From Okapia johnstoni (lineage: Eukaryota > Chordata > Mammalia > Artiodactyla > Giraffidae), in contig CM044314.1 in the NCBI GenBank assembly GCA_024291935.2, positions 28,494,001-28,558,000 of the forward strand: a DNA stretch of 64,000 nucleotides. The letters are read 5' to 3'. Positions 11,912 to 24,346 of this stretch are shown here, one piece after another. The notes under the pieces are model-generated. The model searched no databases. It saw only the letters and a list, made by a program, of their open reading frames with translations, and was not told the DNA's origin. Each line of letters starts with the position of its first letter. Position 1 is the stretch's first letter. The translations under genes were made by a program, and so were the position numbers.

Positions 11912-11955
11912 CCAGGTGAGTTCACCTGCCAGGTGAGCTCACCTGCCAGGTGAGC
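11912..11955. promoter_or_regulatory. Palindromic E-box array (five CAGGTG/CACCTG sites)
   Basis: A 17-bp unit repeated about 2.6 times. CAGGTG occurs at 11913, 11930 and 11947, and CACCTG at 11923 and 11940. CAGGTGAGCTCACCTG (11930-11945) is a perfect 16-bp palindrome; the preceding unit differs from it by one base. CACCT/CAGGTG pairs are the known target type of ZEB and SNAIL factors; use here is inferred. The flanks (11495-12770) are otherwise unique. Confidence 0.6.
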
Positions 11956-12772
11956 AAAAATAACGGACAATGGCATTCTAGGCAGAGGAGAGGATGGCTA
12001 TCTATTGTGTACAGTTTTACAGCACATATATGTAAAATAAAGGAAATAAAGGCATAGAAGCAAGACGGAGCACGGGGTGTTAGAAAACAGTAAGGAACCT
12101 GACCTAGCAGGCACCCACAGTGAATGTCAGGGCAAGAGAGGCCCCTGGAGGTGGGCAGGGCCAGGCCCTGAAGGTTCCTGTAGGCCATTGCTTCAGGTAG
12201 GCTCCCCTACAGTCAGCCCCCGGAGACAAGGTGAGTGGACTAGGGGCAGCCACAACTCCTTGCTATGATTCCCACTGAGAAGCGGAGTCTTGTTCCTGAC
12301 CCCTTGAATCTGGGCTGAACTGAGTGACGTGCTGACCAATAGAAGGCAGCAGAAGTGACATTCTGGGACTTCTGAGACTAAATCACAAGAAGACTTGTGG
12401 CTTCTGCCTGGGTCTCTTGGAGCTCCCTCTCTGGGAACCCTGACCTGCCACATAAGAGCTCCAATGACCCTAACACTGCTGTGTTGGCAAGACCATGGTA
12501 GCCTGCCCTGGCTGAGTCTAGCTTTTCAGCAGTCTCTGAAATCCCTGCTAGAACCCGGCACGTGTACAAAGCTGTCCTGGACACTCTGGATTTTCCCAAT
12601 TGTTCATTGAATACCAATGAGTAACCTCAACTGACACCAAATGGAACAGAGGACGTGCCCCCTTGAGCCCGGCCCAAATTCCTGACCCAGAAAGTTGTGA
12701 GAGAAAAGAAAACGGTTGTCATGTTTATCACTGTTTTGAGGCAGTTATCATGCACAGCAATAGAGAACTGCT

Positions 12773-13372
12773 TTCATTTCTCAGAGTTCCCATAACAAAG
12801 CACCAAACACTGGGTGACTTAAAACTGTAGACCTTTACTTCTTCACAGTTCTAGAGGTCAGAAGTTCAAAACCAAGGTGTTGGCAGGGTCAGGCCCTTTC
12901 TGAAGGTCCTAGGGAAGAATCTGTTCCATGCTTTTCTCTTAGCTTGTGGTGTTGCTGGCGATCCTTGGAATTCCTTGGCTTGTACACACATCACTCCAGT
13001 CTCTGCTTCTGCTGTCATATGATGTTCTCCCATGTGTCTCTGCACATGGCATTTTCCTCCCTACGTGTCTCTCTCCTCCTCTTACTAGAGAAAAGTCTTT
13101 TTTTTTGATTTTGGCTTCATGGCAAGGCTTGTGGGATATTAGTTCCCAACCAGGGATCAAACCTGTGTACCCTGCAGTGAAAGCGCCAAGTCCTAACTAC
13201 TGGCTTACCAGGGAATTCCCTGTAAGACACAAATCTTATTGATTAGGGCTCACTCCCATAGAGTCTGACCTCATCTCAATTACATCTGCAAAATCTTTCT
13301 AAATAAGGTCATGTGAACAGGTAACTGAGGGTTAGGAATTCAACATACCTTTGGCTGGGACACAGTTCAACC
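12773..13372 (-). mobile_element. MLT1-type MaLR LTR, interrupted by a CHR SINE
   Basis: Minus-strand copy: CCCATAACAAAGCACCAAAC, then ATCTGTTCCATGCTTTTCTC, then AAATAAGGTCATGTGAACAG and CACAGTTCAACCACAG. The subfamily name is from memory. Related copies lie near 21.8 and 48.3 kb. Confidence 0.75.
13095..13221 (-). mobile_element. CHR-type SINE nested in the MLT1 LTR
   Basis: Oligo-T at 13098-13106 is the antisense tail; the head reads CTTACCAGGGAATTCCC at the right end. It splits the MLT1 sequence. Confidence 0.82.
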
Positions 13373-14137
13373 ACAGTGATAACCAAAACACAAAGATGTG
13401 AGTACAAGTCATTTATCTGGGGGACAATTCTAGGAAGCATTGGTGGAGGACTGGGAAAGTAAGACAGAGAAGGAAAGGAAGCCAAAATAGTGTGCATTAC
13501 GGAGTGGTTGCTGCTGTGGGCAATTGGAGTCAATTCCACTGGGAACATCTGGGAGATAGCATGGAAAATACTTCAAAGTTATTGTCTTTCTTCCTCTCCA
13601 CCCCCCTGCCCCAGGGGCCAGGAAGATGGAGAATTTATCCTTCAATTCCCATCCATCACTGGCTGAGGGCTGCTCCTTGGGAGCATTAATTTCCTGACAC
13701 TTATTGCTCACAACTAAGAGAAATCCCTGAAGTGAAGAGAAGCAGGCGCTTACCATAGAATGCTATGGGCACTTCCTAGAATAGCAAGTGCTAAGGGACA
13801 TGAGTGGGGCATGGACAACATTTGCTACAGCCATGCTGAGGAGGCTGAATTCCATTCTTCAGGTTATGGAAGCTGGAGAAAGTAGGAAGTTGAACTATTT
13901 AGTGAAGCAGAGTGAAGTGTTCAGATTTGAATTATAAATCACTCTAATGGAAGCTGAAGGGGGCTGTACTCTCCAGCTAGGAAGCTGTGTCCGTAATCCA
14001 GGAGGAAAATCACAAATGCACGAACAAATGCGATGGTAGGTCAGATAAAGAAGCAGGGACCAATTCAAGATAAATTAGAGAGGTAGAACCAACAGGCAAT
14101 ACAAAAGGAAGGTAGGGATACATTTGAGGAATTTCTA

Positions 14138-14183
14138 GACCCTAGAGGATACCCTAGAGGGAGACTCTAGAGGACCCTAAAGG
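14138..14183. repeat. Imperfect CCCTAGAGG tandem repeat
   Basis: CCTAGAGG, CCCTAGAGG, CTCTAGAGG and CCCTAAAGG follow one another within 46 bp, just before a SINE. Confidence 0.6.
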
Positions 14184-14371
14184 AGAATCTGTCTGCCAAG
14201 CAGGAGACACAGTTTTGATCCCTGGGCCGAGAAGATTCCCTGGAGAGGGAAATAGTAATTCACTCCAGTATTCTTGTCTGGGGAATCCCAGGGACAGAGG
14301 AACCTGGTGGGCTACAGTCTATGGAATCTCAAGAGAGTCGGACATGGCTTAGTGACTAAACAACAACAAAC
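14184..14371 (+). mobile_element. Bov-tA SINE, 5' end eroded
   Basis: GAATCTGTCTGCCAAGCAGG through the BovA body to TAGTGACTAAACAACAAC. The tRNA head start is missing or overlaps the upstream repeat. Confidence 0.85.
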
Positions 14372-14429
14372 GAACCCTTAACATTGAGCTAAGTTGAAGT
14401 GGAATCTCATCTTTCATTCAGATAGGATA

Positions 14430-14822
14430 CAGATGTGACAGTACCCTGCTTCAGGGCCTTTGCACAAGCTATTTCCTCTGCCTGCAACATCTTCCCCCAC
14501 AGTCACAGGATCCACTCCTAGCCGTATTACAAATCTTTGCTACCATGGCCTCTTTTGAAAGAGGCCTTCCCTGACTCCTTAATTAACAGTGCAAGCTACC
14601 TCCCCCTCATTGTTTCTCCCTATCGCCCTATCCTGCTTTACCTTTCTCCACTTGTCACATTCTGACATACTTTCATTTTAATTATGCATTTGCTTATTGT
14701 CTGTTTCTTCCCACTACAATATGAGCTTCAGAGAGGTGGGGTTTTTGTCTCTTGTGGCTGCATTGCAGCATCTAGAATAGGACCTGGCCGATTGAGGGAT
14801 GTCAACACTTGTTGAATGACAA
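14430..14822 (+). mobile_element. L2 LINE 3' end
   Basis: Ordered L2 landmarks: CTTTGCACAAGCTATTTCCT, AGAGGCCTTCCCTGACTCCT, CTTATTGTCTGTTTCTTCCC and terminal CTTGTTGAATGA. Confidence 0.8.
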
Positions 14823-16440
14823 CATTAAAAACGTTGTTGAACACAAACAGACCGTACCTCCTTCTGTTTTCTAAGGGGGAGGAGGTGATGGTAATACAAT
14901 TTGCAGTACAGGAGAAATAGGACTTCTGTATCACTCCCTTTCCCCTGCAAAGACGAGAGGATGAAGAAGGGGAGATGCCTGGAGGTGGCACCTTGTCTGG
15001 GCAAAGTGCAGGGAGCACTTTTAAATATATAAGGGGAGGCCTGTTGGTGGCTGGGGGTGTAGCAAGAGAAGAGAAAGTGTGCAGGCATTGTTGGTTCACA
15101 GGAGGAGACAGACTAAATAAAGCAGCCAGGGGACCTCAGTTGGTAGAATGGCTGGAGGTTTTCAGAGCAAGTGAGTCTTGGACTCAGTTTTATGATATTT
15201 CAAGCTTCTGCCCTGTAAACCCACTCTATCTCCTCAAAAACACCAGTAAAGTCCACTACAAACACAGGCCTTGTGTGAAGATTAGGGGGCAAACAGGAAT
15301 GGGCCTGAATTTTATCTCTGGGTTGATACATTACAGAGCATGACAGCGAGTAAAGAACCTGAGATGATACAGAAATGGGATTCAGAGAGGGCAGAAGTTT
15401 GGAGCCAGGCATGACCTTGAGAGCTGGGGCTCTGAGAATTTGTGGAAAATTTGGGAAATGCTCTGAAGTGAAGACAATCACTAATCACAGCAATCACTTG
15501 GACTGCCATGGTAGCATACATTCATATGGTACTTTATAATTCACAAAACATTTTTGCAGACATTATGCCATTTTTATTTTTCACCCTGCGCAACAGAGAG
15601 TTTGGGTAATTTGCCCAAGTCTGCCTGAATGTCAGAGCTGGAGCTGAACTTCACATCTTTGTACTAGAAGTCAAATGCATGGCTATATCACTCCTAGCTT
15701 TTGCAGACTCAATAATTGAGCTTTCAGCTAGTTGAGTTCAGATGATACAGTAACTTGATACCTTTTCTGTGGCACAGCTCGCATCCTCTGTTCAGAGAAG
15801 CTAGCGTCTGCAGGAGGGAAGCCTGAGCTAGTGAGTGAGTCTGGTCACTTGTCCAGTAACTACGGCCGACCTCAGCTCTGTGGCTCCAGCCTGTGGTACC
15901 TGGTGGAGGATTTGTAGGGCTGGAAGGCCTTGGGAGCTATCTGTTGCAAGGGGCAAAGGGCTGAAACTTTTCTTGTCCAACATGTTTTTAGGAGAGGAAC
16001 TTAGAAGGTGCTTAAAAAAAAATTACATTTTCTTATTTTCAATTTTTTAAGTATTTGGGTCTTCCATGGTTAAAGGCATGAATGGAGCATAAGTCTGGGT
16101 TTGAAAAATTTGAAAAGATATATTTTCACAATCCTTTCTCAGTTTAAGCTGTTGCTATGCTATCTTACCCAAAGTATCCTGACTCTTTTCCCAAGAGATT
16201 GCTCTTCTGGGAAAGAATGCAATGATAAGTTAAAAATGGAGCCTGCCACAAATTATTCTTAATGCCGCTTCTTTTGGTGGAGGAAGGGAGGCATTTGTAG
16301 ATCTGATTAAAACTGGAGCAAAGATATTTTATACAGACACTGGCTAAAATGAGGCAGAAATGCCACTTAAAATTTTTCTTTAACATAAATGCTTATGAAG
16401 CAGGTTTGTGGGACAGGAAATAAACACACCTATTTTTTAA
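14823..16440. other. Mostly unique intergenic sequence with an old MIR/L2-like patch at 15510-15700
   Basis: GGTACTTTATAATTCACAAA and GGTAATTTGCCCAAGTC at 15525-15625 resemble an antisense MIR-class element. No exon is seen in the rest. Confidence 0.45.
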
Positions 16441-18430
16441 TTAAAAAAAAAAAAGTCCCCAAATAGAACCCAGGATGGCAGTGGAATAAAATTTTTTACT
16501 CAGATCAGTTACAACTGTTTTCTCCTCCTTTCTGTGAATGGCATTGTGCCCTGAACCCCAAAGGTACATTTGTAGAAAATTAGCACTAAATCTATTTCTG
16601 GTTAGTGAGGCTGAGTAAGCAATTCCTCGCTTTCTTCCTTGTACTTTATTGCTTGATTTTTAAAATTTTAAGTGTGTAGTATTAAATTTCAGAACAACAA
16701 AGCTATTACAAATTAAATTGTTATCATTTCATCAGGTGCAACCGGGAAGGCAGAATCACTATGAGTTACGGGACTCAGGATCTATTACAAAAAGCAGACA
16801 TTACACCATGGCGGAAGGTGCTGGGCAGGGAAAGAGTTGAAAGGAGGACCGGGGCTTGGAAGACGTAGCGTCTGCTCAACCCTAGAAACCAAGCACATCC
16901 CATCCCTGAAGTGGGGTCGCCAAGAAGAGGCTGGGGGGAAAGAAGAGGTTGTCTTTGTGGTTCAATAGCTGGTCAACTCGTGATGGGTCAGAAGTCAGAA
17001 GGCAGACACGATACAGAGCACAGGAGACAGAACAAGCTGGAAACCTCCAGGAACGCCTGTCACGGTGTCTAACTACAATGACCATTCAAGTCAAGGCTAT
17101 CTGTTACTTCACTTCTTCATATAAATTACTCTCTGGAGAACTCTAACCTGGAACCACCCAGGGAGGAGATTCTGGGAAATAAGTTTCCATCTTAACCAAG
17201 TTGACACCCCAAATCAGAGATACCATGAAGCATCATATGTATTTGAGTCTGAGCAAGGTCCTTGGTTAAATGAAGTCGAGCATAAGAAATCCAATATATA
17301 ATCAGTTTACCCCATTCTTTATAAATTTAGACCTCTGGCACAGCCTCTTGTGCACATCCATCATGTCACTACTTGTCTTGTCACAACTAGAAGAATCTAG
17401 TTACTGGAGAGTGGCTGTTTGGACGGTGGAAATAGCAGTATTTTCCATGCATTGTGTATAGATGAGGAAAATCTAAACTGACATACTCATGTTTTTACCA
17501 TCTTAATGTTACAGGGTCAAGATCTTATGAACTACAAAGCTGTTTCTGTGCTGTTCATACATCATCTACTAATCAGTGTCAGATCACAGAAATGTCCTTG
17601 TAAGATGTACAGCATGAACAGCCAGAAAAATGTCTAAATATTGCTTTACTTTCATCCTAGTGTTTAGCACAGTGGTTACCCAACTGTCTGATAAAATGAT
17701 ACAAAGACTTTCAATTATCACCTATTTTTTCCCATGTTTATTAAGCTTCTACTAGGCTCCATGCAAGTCTGTGCATTTAAGATTCAGCAACTCATGATAA
17801 GGAAAAACTTTTAACAATACCAGAGCATAAAAGAGAAAACCCCAAATATTCAACTTGATTGTGTGTAAAAGTCATTCCCATCACTGTCACTTGAGAATAA
17901 CCAATCTTTAAGACTATATCACTGTATGATGTGATTGGGAGATTAATATTTACCAGATTAATTGGGATCATGTTTGTTTAGTTTCCCATTTATACTTACT
18001 TTGTGCTTTATCTACTCATGTATAGGAAGTATTGCTGCATGCTTAGGATTTTTTAAAAATTTAGGGGATCTATGTGTTTCCACAAGGAGGGATTGACTTT
18101 GTTCATCGCTCTATAAAGAGTCTTATTTTATAATTACATAATGAGTTCTTGGAACATTCTCTTTAAAAGGATAGATGCAGGATTGCAAGAAAATAATGTT
18201 ATTAAAATTTGATTACCTGAAAACAGCCATTTGTGGTTCTTTTAGTACTTAGGGTTCCTTCAAAATAGTACTTGCTATTCTCTTAAAGTGCATTATTTAT
18301 GACTCCAAAGGAAGAGTAAAGAATTATAAGTTATTAAGAGAAATGTTGACCAGTACAATAAAAACAGTGTGATTGCTTATGGCTTCCCCTAAGCTTAAGC
18401 CTCTTTTTAGCCCCATAATACGGTGGAAAG
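16441..18430. other. Unique intergenic sequence
   Basis: AT-rich, low in recognisable repeats; no coding or RNA gene seen. Confidence 0.45.
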
Positions 18431-18575
18431 AGAATGAGCGTTGGAGTCCACAAGATCTGGGTCCAAAATATTCTACTCTATGATATTTTTTAAGCAATGA
18501 CTGATGGCAGGTTATTTCTCCATTCTGAGACTCAGATTCTCTAACTATAGTACAGGGATAATAATTTTTAGTTTG
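18430..18575 (+). mobile_element. MIR fragment
   Basis: GCGTTGGAGTCCACAAGATC with CTCCATTCTGAGACTCAG and a following GGGATAATAA match the MIR order. Confidence 0.6.
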
Positions 18576-20117
18576 AGCCAAATGATATTGCCGCTACTCA
18601 ATCATTTCTGACTTATAAAAATGACAATTCAATGTGGTTCAGCCTAGAATATTTATTACAGGTCGGTGGGGAATTAAATATTCTTAAAGATGAAGCACTT
18701 AGCTCACCACCAACAACACTGTCAGCATTCAGTGGATGCTAATTCTATTAGTGCTGCTTTTTAACTAGGTGGATTGGGGGAGCATTTATTTGGGTGTCCA
18801 TATCTGTTTTCTTCGCTTTTCCTTTGCTGAGCTTCTGGCTTCTCTGAGCCTTGCTTTGCCATCTTCCTTGTCTACTAGGCTCTTGATGCAGAACTTTAAT
18901 CCTCATTAACCTTAGTCATCATCATGAACCACCTTTTCTAAACTTATGATCGTTTCATCCCCAAACCCAAATTACAAGTTATAGCATCAGATAAAAACAG
19001 AATGTCAAACTGGGGAGAGTAGCTACACAGTCTTGACCTCAGAGTGTGTAAAGCATTCTAGAAGCTGTAGAAACACTGGCGAAGTCTAAACAGAGCAAAT
19101 CCCACCACCAGCTCTGCATGGGAATTGAAACATTTAATTGTGTAGATTGCAGGCCATCAGCAAAGTGCAAGTCTTCTGTGCAAGATGGGGGCCGCTCACC
19201 AGTCCTTACTCATCCCCCTATGCATTCTGTCTGGGTGCAGTGTCTGCATGGGGCTCACTCCCCAGGGTCCTGGAGAAACCCCAAGCAGGGATTCTGGCCC
19301 AGGAGCGGAGACCTGGGCCCCCAGTGGTCACCTGTTACTCACCCAGCCGAGGGAGGGGACCTTTGAATTCCACATCTGTAAGGTACTGGGAGTTGGAGCA
19401 TCTCTTAGCCCTTCTTGTTGTTAACTTCTTTGGTTCTATAATTTTAAGCTCACCAGCATTGGTTAACCCCTGATTGAATTCTTCTAGTTTCGATTAAGAT
19501 ATGAGCAAGTATTGGGGGCCTCTTCTTAAATGCCTAGGTTGTGTAGTTCCTGATGGTTAGTGTGTGATTTGCTTGAACAGTGCGGTAGTCCTCACACTGC
19601 TTTGCGGACTCATAAGTGGTCGGGAAAGGCAGGGCACTGTCAGCATTTACCCATTCATTCAACGAAATGTCTATGTACCTGTTATTTGCCAGTCATTGTT
19701 TTGTGGACACATGAAAGTGAACAAAACTCCTCGATCTTTCTATTTTGGGGGGCTAGAGAGAAAGATAGACAGTAAGAAATAAACCTAATAACAAGTAGGA
19801 AATATATTAGAAGATATTGGTAGAGTGGTGAAAATAAATCAGCATAAGGTGCTAGAAAGCCCGTAGTAATCCAGACTCTTCTGAGCACTTCTTGTAGTTC
19901 CCAAGATACATGTTGGTCCTCTCTGGGCTTCCCTTCTGGCCTTTGAAGAAAGACTGCAGGCCACATTGATTCCACTGTGCGTTCACCAGCCACCAGTTCC
20001 TGGTGGCAGCCATGGCGAATGCATTGTCGCAGGCCTCATAAGGCAAAAAACAGTTACTCCCGCAAACTTACATCCATTGGAAATGACAGGATCCATAATT
20101 TACTATTTGGCTACATC
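18576..20117. other. Unique intergenic sequence
   Basis: Overlapping short frames near 19.1-19.5 kb have no recognisable domain, initiation context or splice structure. An old repeat tail (CATTCATTCAACGAAATG) lies near 19.65 kb. Confidence 0.45.
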
Positions 20118-20366
20118 TCTTGCCTGGAAAATCCCATGGATGGAGAAGCCTGGTAGGCTGCAGTCCATGGGGTCGCTAAGAGTCGGACACGACTGAGCGA
20201 CTTCCCTTTCACTTTTCACTTTCACGCGTTGGAGAAGGAGATGGCGACCCACTCCGGTGTTTTTGCCTGGAGAATCCCGGGGACGTCAGACCCTGCTGGG
20301 CTGCCGTCTATGGGGTCGCGCGGAGTCGGACACGACTGGAGCGACTTAGCAGGAGCAGCAGCAGGC
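20118..20366 (+). mobile_element. Bov-A2 SINE, 5' truncated
   Basis: First monomer partial (from TCTTGCCTGGAAAATCCC), linker CTTTCACTTTTCACTTTCAC, complete second monomer, then AGCAGGAGCAGCAGCAG tail. Many intact CpGs indicate a fairly recent copy. Confidence 0.9.
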
Positions 20367-20523
20367 ATTGAGCACACGCATACACAGGATAAACACTAGG
20401 AAAGCATTTCCTAACTTTTTTGAAACAATTTCCTTGATTTTATGTTAAAAAGTAGCCTCAGAAATTCCAACAAATGTAGGAGGCCTCAGAGGTGCCAAAT
20501 TCTCTTACCCTTGCTATAGCCAG

Positions 20524-20712
20524 TGGCTCTCCAACTGTCCTCCTAGCAAGTAGCATCACTGTCACCTGGGAACTGGTTTGGGCTGCAGATTCTCTGGATC
20601 ACGCCAGGCTTACTGAACCAGAAACTCTGGGATAGGGCCCAACAATCTGTGGTTTAATAAACACTTCAGGTGATTCCGATCCAAGATTGTGTCTGAGAAT
20701 CACTGCTAGACC
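20524..20712. mobile_element. MER5-type hAT (Charlie) remnant
   Basis: Paired ends AGTGGCTCTCCAACTGTCC and GTGTCTGAGAATCACTGCT with the internal CCAGAAACTCTGGGATAGGG. Confidence 0.75.
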
Positions 20713-20849
20713 ATACTTATACAAATAATTGATAATAAAAATAATGTTTTATAGTTTTAATAGTCATTTTCTCACTTGAACTATGCTACAACAGAGCAGA
20801 ATCATGCACATGAAAAAATCAAAACAAAACGCATGAGGCTGCTTAGGCT

Positions 20850-20930
20850 CAGAGAGGTTAAGTGAGTACCCCAGGATCACACAGCTAGTAAGCCCTGAAG
20901 AAGTAGTGTTCTGGTGTTCTGTTCTCTTGC
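20850..20930 (-). mobile_element. MIR fragment
   Basis: GGCTCAGAGAGGTTAAGTGA followed by GGATCACACAGCTAGTAAG, antisense MIR core. Confidence 0.8.
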
Positions 20931-21764
20931 TCCTTCTGAGCTCTCTCATTTCATTCTTTCTCGGCTCTCCCTTCTTTACCTGCAGTTTATGTATACTGGA
21001 ACTGAGATGCCTACCTTATACCCTCAGATCAGCAGGGGACAGGAAATAGAGATTATAGTTAATTGGCAAAATGCTGTTGACAAAAATCTCCAGTGTCTGA
21101 ACTGTAAGTCACTTCAGGGGAGGGGCTTAGTGTTGTAGTTCAGTGTTTCTCTAACAAGAAGAAAAGGTCTTGCAAAGTTGGAAAATATTCACTCCAAGTA
21201 GCCTCTCAGGCTAGTTAGTGGTCTGACTGCTGTTCCCAGAATCTTTCACAAAGGTCTCTGAGCCCAGCACTTGCCATTGTACCAGCAGGATCCGCAGCCT
21301 GTCCCTGTGGATGGTGTGGTTTTGTGATCCACACTGCCACCTTCTGGGGATCTCACCCAGAGCCAGCTGTTCCACTGACGTCCCAAATTAAAGATGAGCC
21401 CACTTATCTCTCCACTGGACTTATTTCAATGAGCTGAAAAGACAGCGATGATGATGACAATAAAATACAGAGGATGTTGCAGCTTTCTGAAGTTCTCACT
21501 GTTTTAAAAGCTTGTCCTGTAAAGAGCAAAAACAACAGCTGATCGAACAATAAGAGAGAAGAAAATACAATACACAGGAGAGTTGTACTACCATTCTTAA
21601 GGGGCAGAAGTGGACGGAACAACCATGCGGAAAAAGAGAAGAAAACTTGAAAACATATAATCCACAATGATAGGCTCTGGAACGTGGGATTATGAACACT
21701 TTGTAAATTTTCTTTGTTTTCCAAAATGTTTGCAGCAAATAGTTTGTAGGGTGTATTGTGGGCT

Positions 21765-22195
21765 CTATTAGTTTGCTAGGGCTGCCGTAACAAAACACCA
21801 CACAGCGGATGCCTGAAAACAACAGAAATGTATACTCTCACATTCTGGAGACCAGAAGACGGTAGGGGTAGGGGGGTGGGAGGGAAGGTGTCCGTAGAGC
21901 CGGGCTGTCTCAGGATCTCTAGGGGACAATCTGTTCCATGTCCTTCTCTCAGTTTCTGGTGTCACTGGCGTCCTCATCACCCCAAACTCTGCCTCCTGGG
22001 TCCTCACGTGGCGTTTGTTCTCCCTGTGTCTTTTCTCCTCCTATAAGGACACCAGTCATGTTGGATTAGGGCCCACCTTTCTCCTCTATGAGCTCATTTT
22101 AACTAATTACCTTTGCAGTGACCCTAGTTCCAAAGTCACATTCTGAGGTTCTGGGAAGTGCAGGAATTGTGGGGACACGATCCAACCCAGCGCAT
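21765..22195 (-). mobile_element. MLT1-type MaLR LTR
   Basis: ATTAGTTTGCTAGGGCTGCC at one end, GTTGGATTAGGGCCCACC internally, and CACGATCCAACCCAGCG at the other. Nearly full-length old LTR; the DNA at 20931-21764 is unique. Confidence 0.8.
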
Positions 22196-22199
22196 GGTC

Positions 22200-22436
22200 A
22201 TTGGGTTCAGACAACGGCTCAGCTACTAATGAGCTGTTTCACCTTGAGAAGCTGCTGACTTTTTGAGCATCCGTTCTCTCACCTATAAAGTGAAGCCAAG
22301 AATACCAACCCCACAAGCCCTCTGAAAGAATGAATGTGCCCCCAACTAAAATAAATAAATTTATTAAAAAAAAAAAAAGAATGAATGTAAAGGATTTAGC
22401 ATATGCCTGGAGCAGAGTAAGTTCTCAGCAGGACAC
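22200..22436 (+). mobile_element. MIR element interrupted by an L1 micro-insertion
   Basis: ACGGCTCAGCTACTAATGAG to GCATATGCCTGGAGCAGAGT in MIR order, with a 38-bp insert at 22338-22375. Confidence 0.65.
22338..22375 (+). mobile_element. Extremely truncated L1 3' end with poly(A)
   Basis: The 13-bp duplication AAAGAATGAATGT flanks it at 22325-22337 and 22376-22388. The insert begins CCCCCAACTAAAATAAATAA and runs into a poly(A) tract. It resembles the very end of ruminant L1 (CCTCCAATTAAAATAAATAA). Confidence 0.8.
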
Positions 22437-22657
22437 AGCTATTTCACTCAAAAAAAAAAGCATAACAAATTTAAGGAGATGGGGAAGAGGGACACAATCT
22501 CTGGACCAAAACACACCATTTAAATCAAGAGAACTGTGGAGAAAACAGCTTCTACCTTTCTTTCACATTATATTTGGTACTTACTGAAAAAAGCAAAATA
22601 TTGAATTTAGCTCAGGAGATACTGGGTTGTAGGGTAACATTTAGGTCTATTTCAGTC

Positions 22658-22842
22658 TCATGTGAGAGGACCCCATGGACTGCAGCCCGCCAGGCTCCTC
22701 TGTCCATGGGATTCTCCAGGCAAGAGTACTGGAGTGGGTTGCCGTTTCCTTCTCTAGGGAATCTTCCCATACCCAGGGATCAAACCCTGGTTTCCTGCAC
22801 TGCAAGCAGATTCTTTACTATCTGAGCCACCAGGGAAGCCCC
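22658..22842 (-). mobile_element. Bov-tA SINE, 3' part missing
   Basis: From GACCCCATGGACTGCAGCCC to GAGCCACCAGGGAAGCCC; no clear duplication. Confidence 0.9.
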
Positions 22843-23092
22843 CAGAAGGGAGACACTATATAAAATCTGTGTACCTGCTTCTCCCTTCCCTGTTCTCCAT
22901 CCCTACCCCAGCCCTCTAACTCTGTGCATGCCCAACTCTCCAGGCCTAGGTTCATTCTAGCTTAACTCCAGGGATGTCCAAGACCTCTAATATCAATAGA
23001 AGGGAGCTGTAAAGTCCACTTGGCAGAAAGTAGCCCCTCGTCAATCTGATTAAAATTCTCTTCATTAAAGTCATATGGAATTAAGTAAATTG

Positions 23093-23447
23093 GTAATGAT
23101 AACCCTGTATGCGAGACAGCAGAAGAGACACAGATGTATAGAACTGTATTTTGGACTCTGTGGGAGAGGGCGAGGGCGGGATGATATGGGAGAATGGCAC
23201 TGAAGCATGTAAATTATCATATGTGAAACAAATCGCCAGTCCAGGTTCGATGCATGATACAGGGTGCTCGGGGCTTGTGCACCGGGATGGCCCAGAGGGA
23301 TGGGATGGGGAGGGAGGTGGGAGGGGGGGTTCTGGAAGGGGAACACATGTACACCCATGGTGGATTCATGTCAATGTATGGCAAAACTAATACAATATTG
23401 TAAAGTAAAAAATAGATAAATAAATAAATTAAAAAAAAATAAATAAA
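23093..23447 (+). mobile_element. L1 3' end, ruminant type, with A-rich tail
   Basis: ATGATAACCCTGTATGCGAG, TTTTGGACTCTGTGGGAGAG, the G-rich GGAGGTGGGAGGGGGG, CACATGTACACCCATGGTGG, then AATATTGTAAAGTA and a mixed A/T tail. 5' truncated to about 350 bp. Confidence 0.92.
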
Positions 23448-24334
23448 GTCAGGGATTAGGGATTTAGAGATAGGTTATCTGGGAAGACCATGATATTGAC
23501 TTACTAGAAATTATTACTACTTTAAGATGCATTTGTTTTCCAATAAATTAGAATCTCAAGAGACTAGGACATTCTCAGAGAATAAGAAATTTGAACAAAT
23601 TCCAGAGCCTGACTTGTGGCAAGGGTCCTTGTTTACCTGAGGAAAGGTAGTAACTGAGAAAAAAGACCTGAGGCATTAACTGTGGTATTTACACGTGCAA
23701 AATGTTTCATGGCTCCTCTAAAAATGCCCGTGTGGCTCTGTGTCTACGTATGTTTACAGAATGTGTAAATAAATATGAGTGGGATATGAAACACATGTGC
23801 CTGCGTTTATAAAATACACGTCCACTTATGCTAATGAAACTACTTCCATCTGAAGACAAATGGTCATTGTCTGCATAAGAACTAGGAACTAGGGAGATTC
23901 CTGGAATTTTTATCCTCACATTTGGAGAAACTGAGTCACTATTGTAATGTTTTTGTCGTGAAAGGCAGGAAATGTGGCTTATGTCAACATTGAAAACTTT
24001 AATGTTTAAAGAACAAGTAAAGTTGGAAAGAAACCTATTCTCAGAAGTCCTATTTTCATAACAGAGGAAATTTAAACTCAAATTCATTGCAGTAAGCATC
24101 CTGTGTAGTCACATATCCACTTTTAGCAGACTTCTCCAGGCATCCCAACAATGCAATGTGCATAAAAATCTCTGAAGACTTTGTTTAAAATGTGTGTTTT
24201 TGTTAATTATATTAATCATATAGTAGATTATGTTCGTAGTATTTATTCATCTTATAACTGAAAGTATGTACCTTTTGACTATCTTAATCCACTTTATATA
24301 CTGGACATATCCAATATATAATCAACATTGCTGT
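23448..24334. other. Unique intergenic sequence
   Basis: No repeat or exon recognised; the 130-codon minus frame at 23.7-24.1 kb has no known domain. Confidence 0.45.
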
Positions 24335-24346
24335 ATATTATATATG

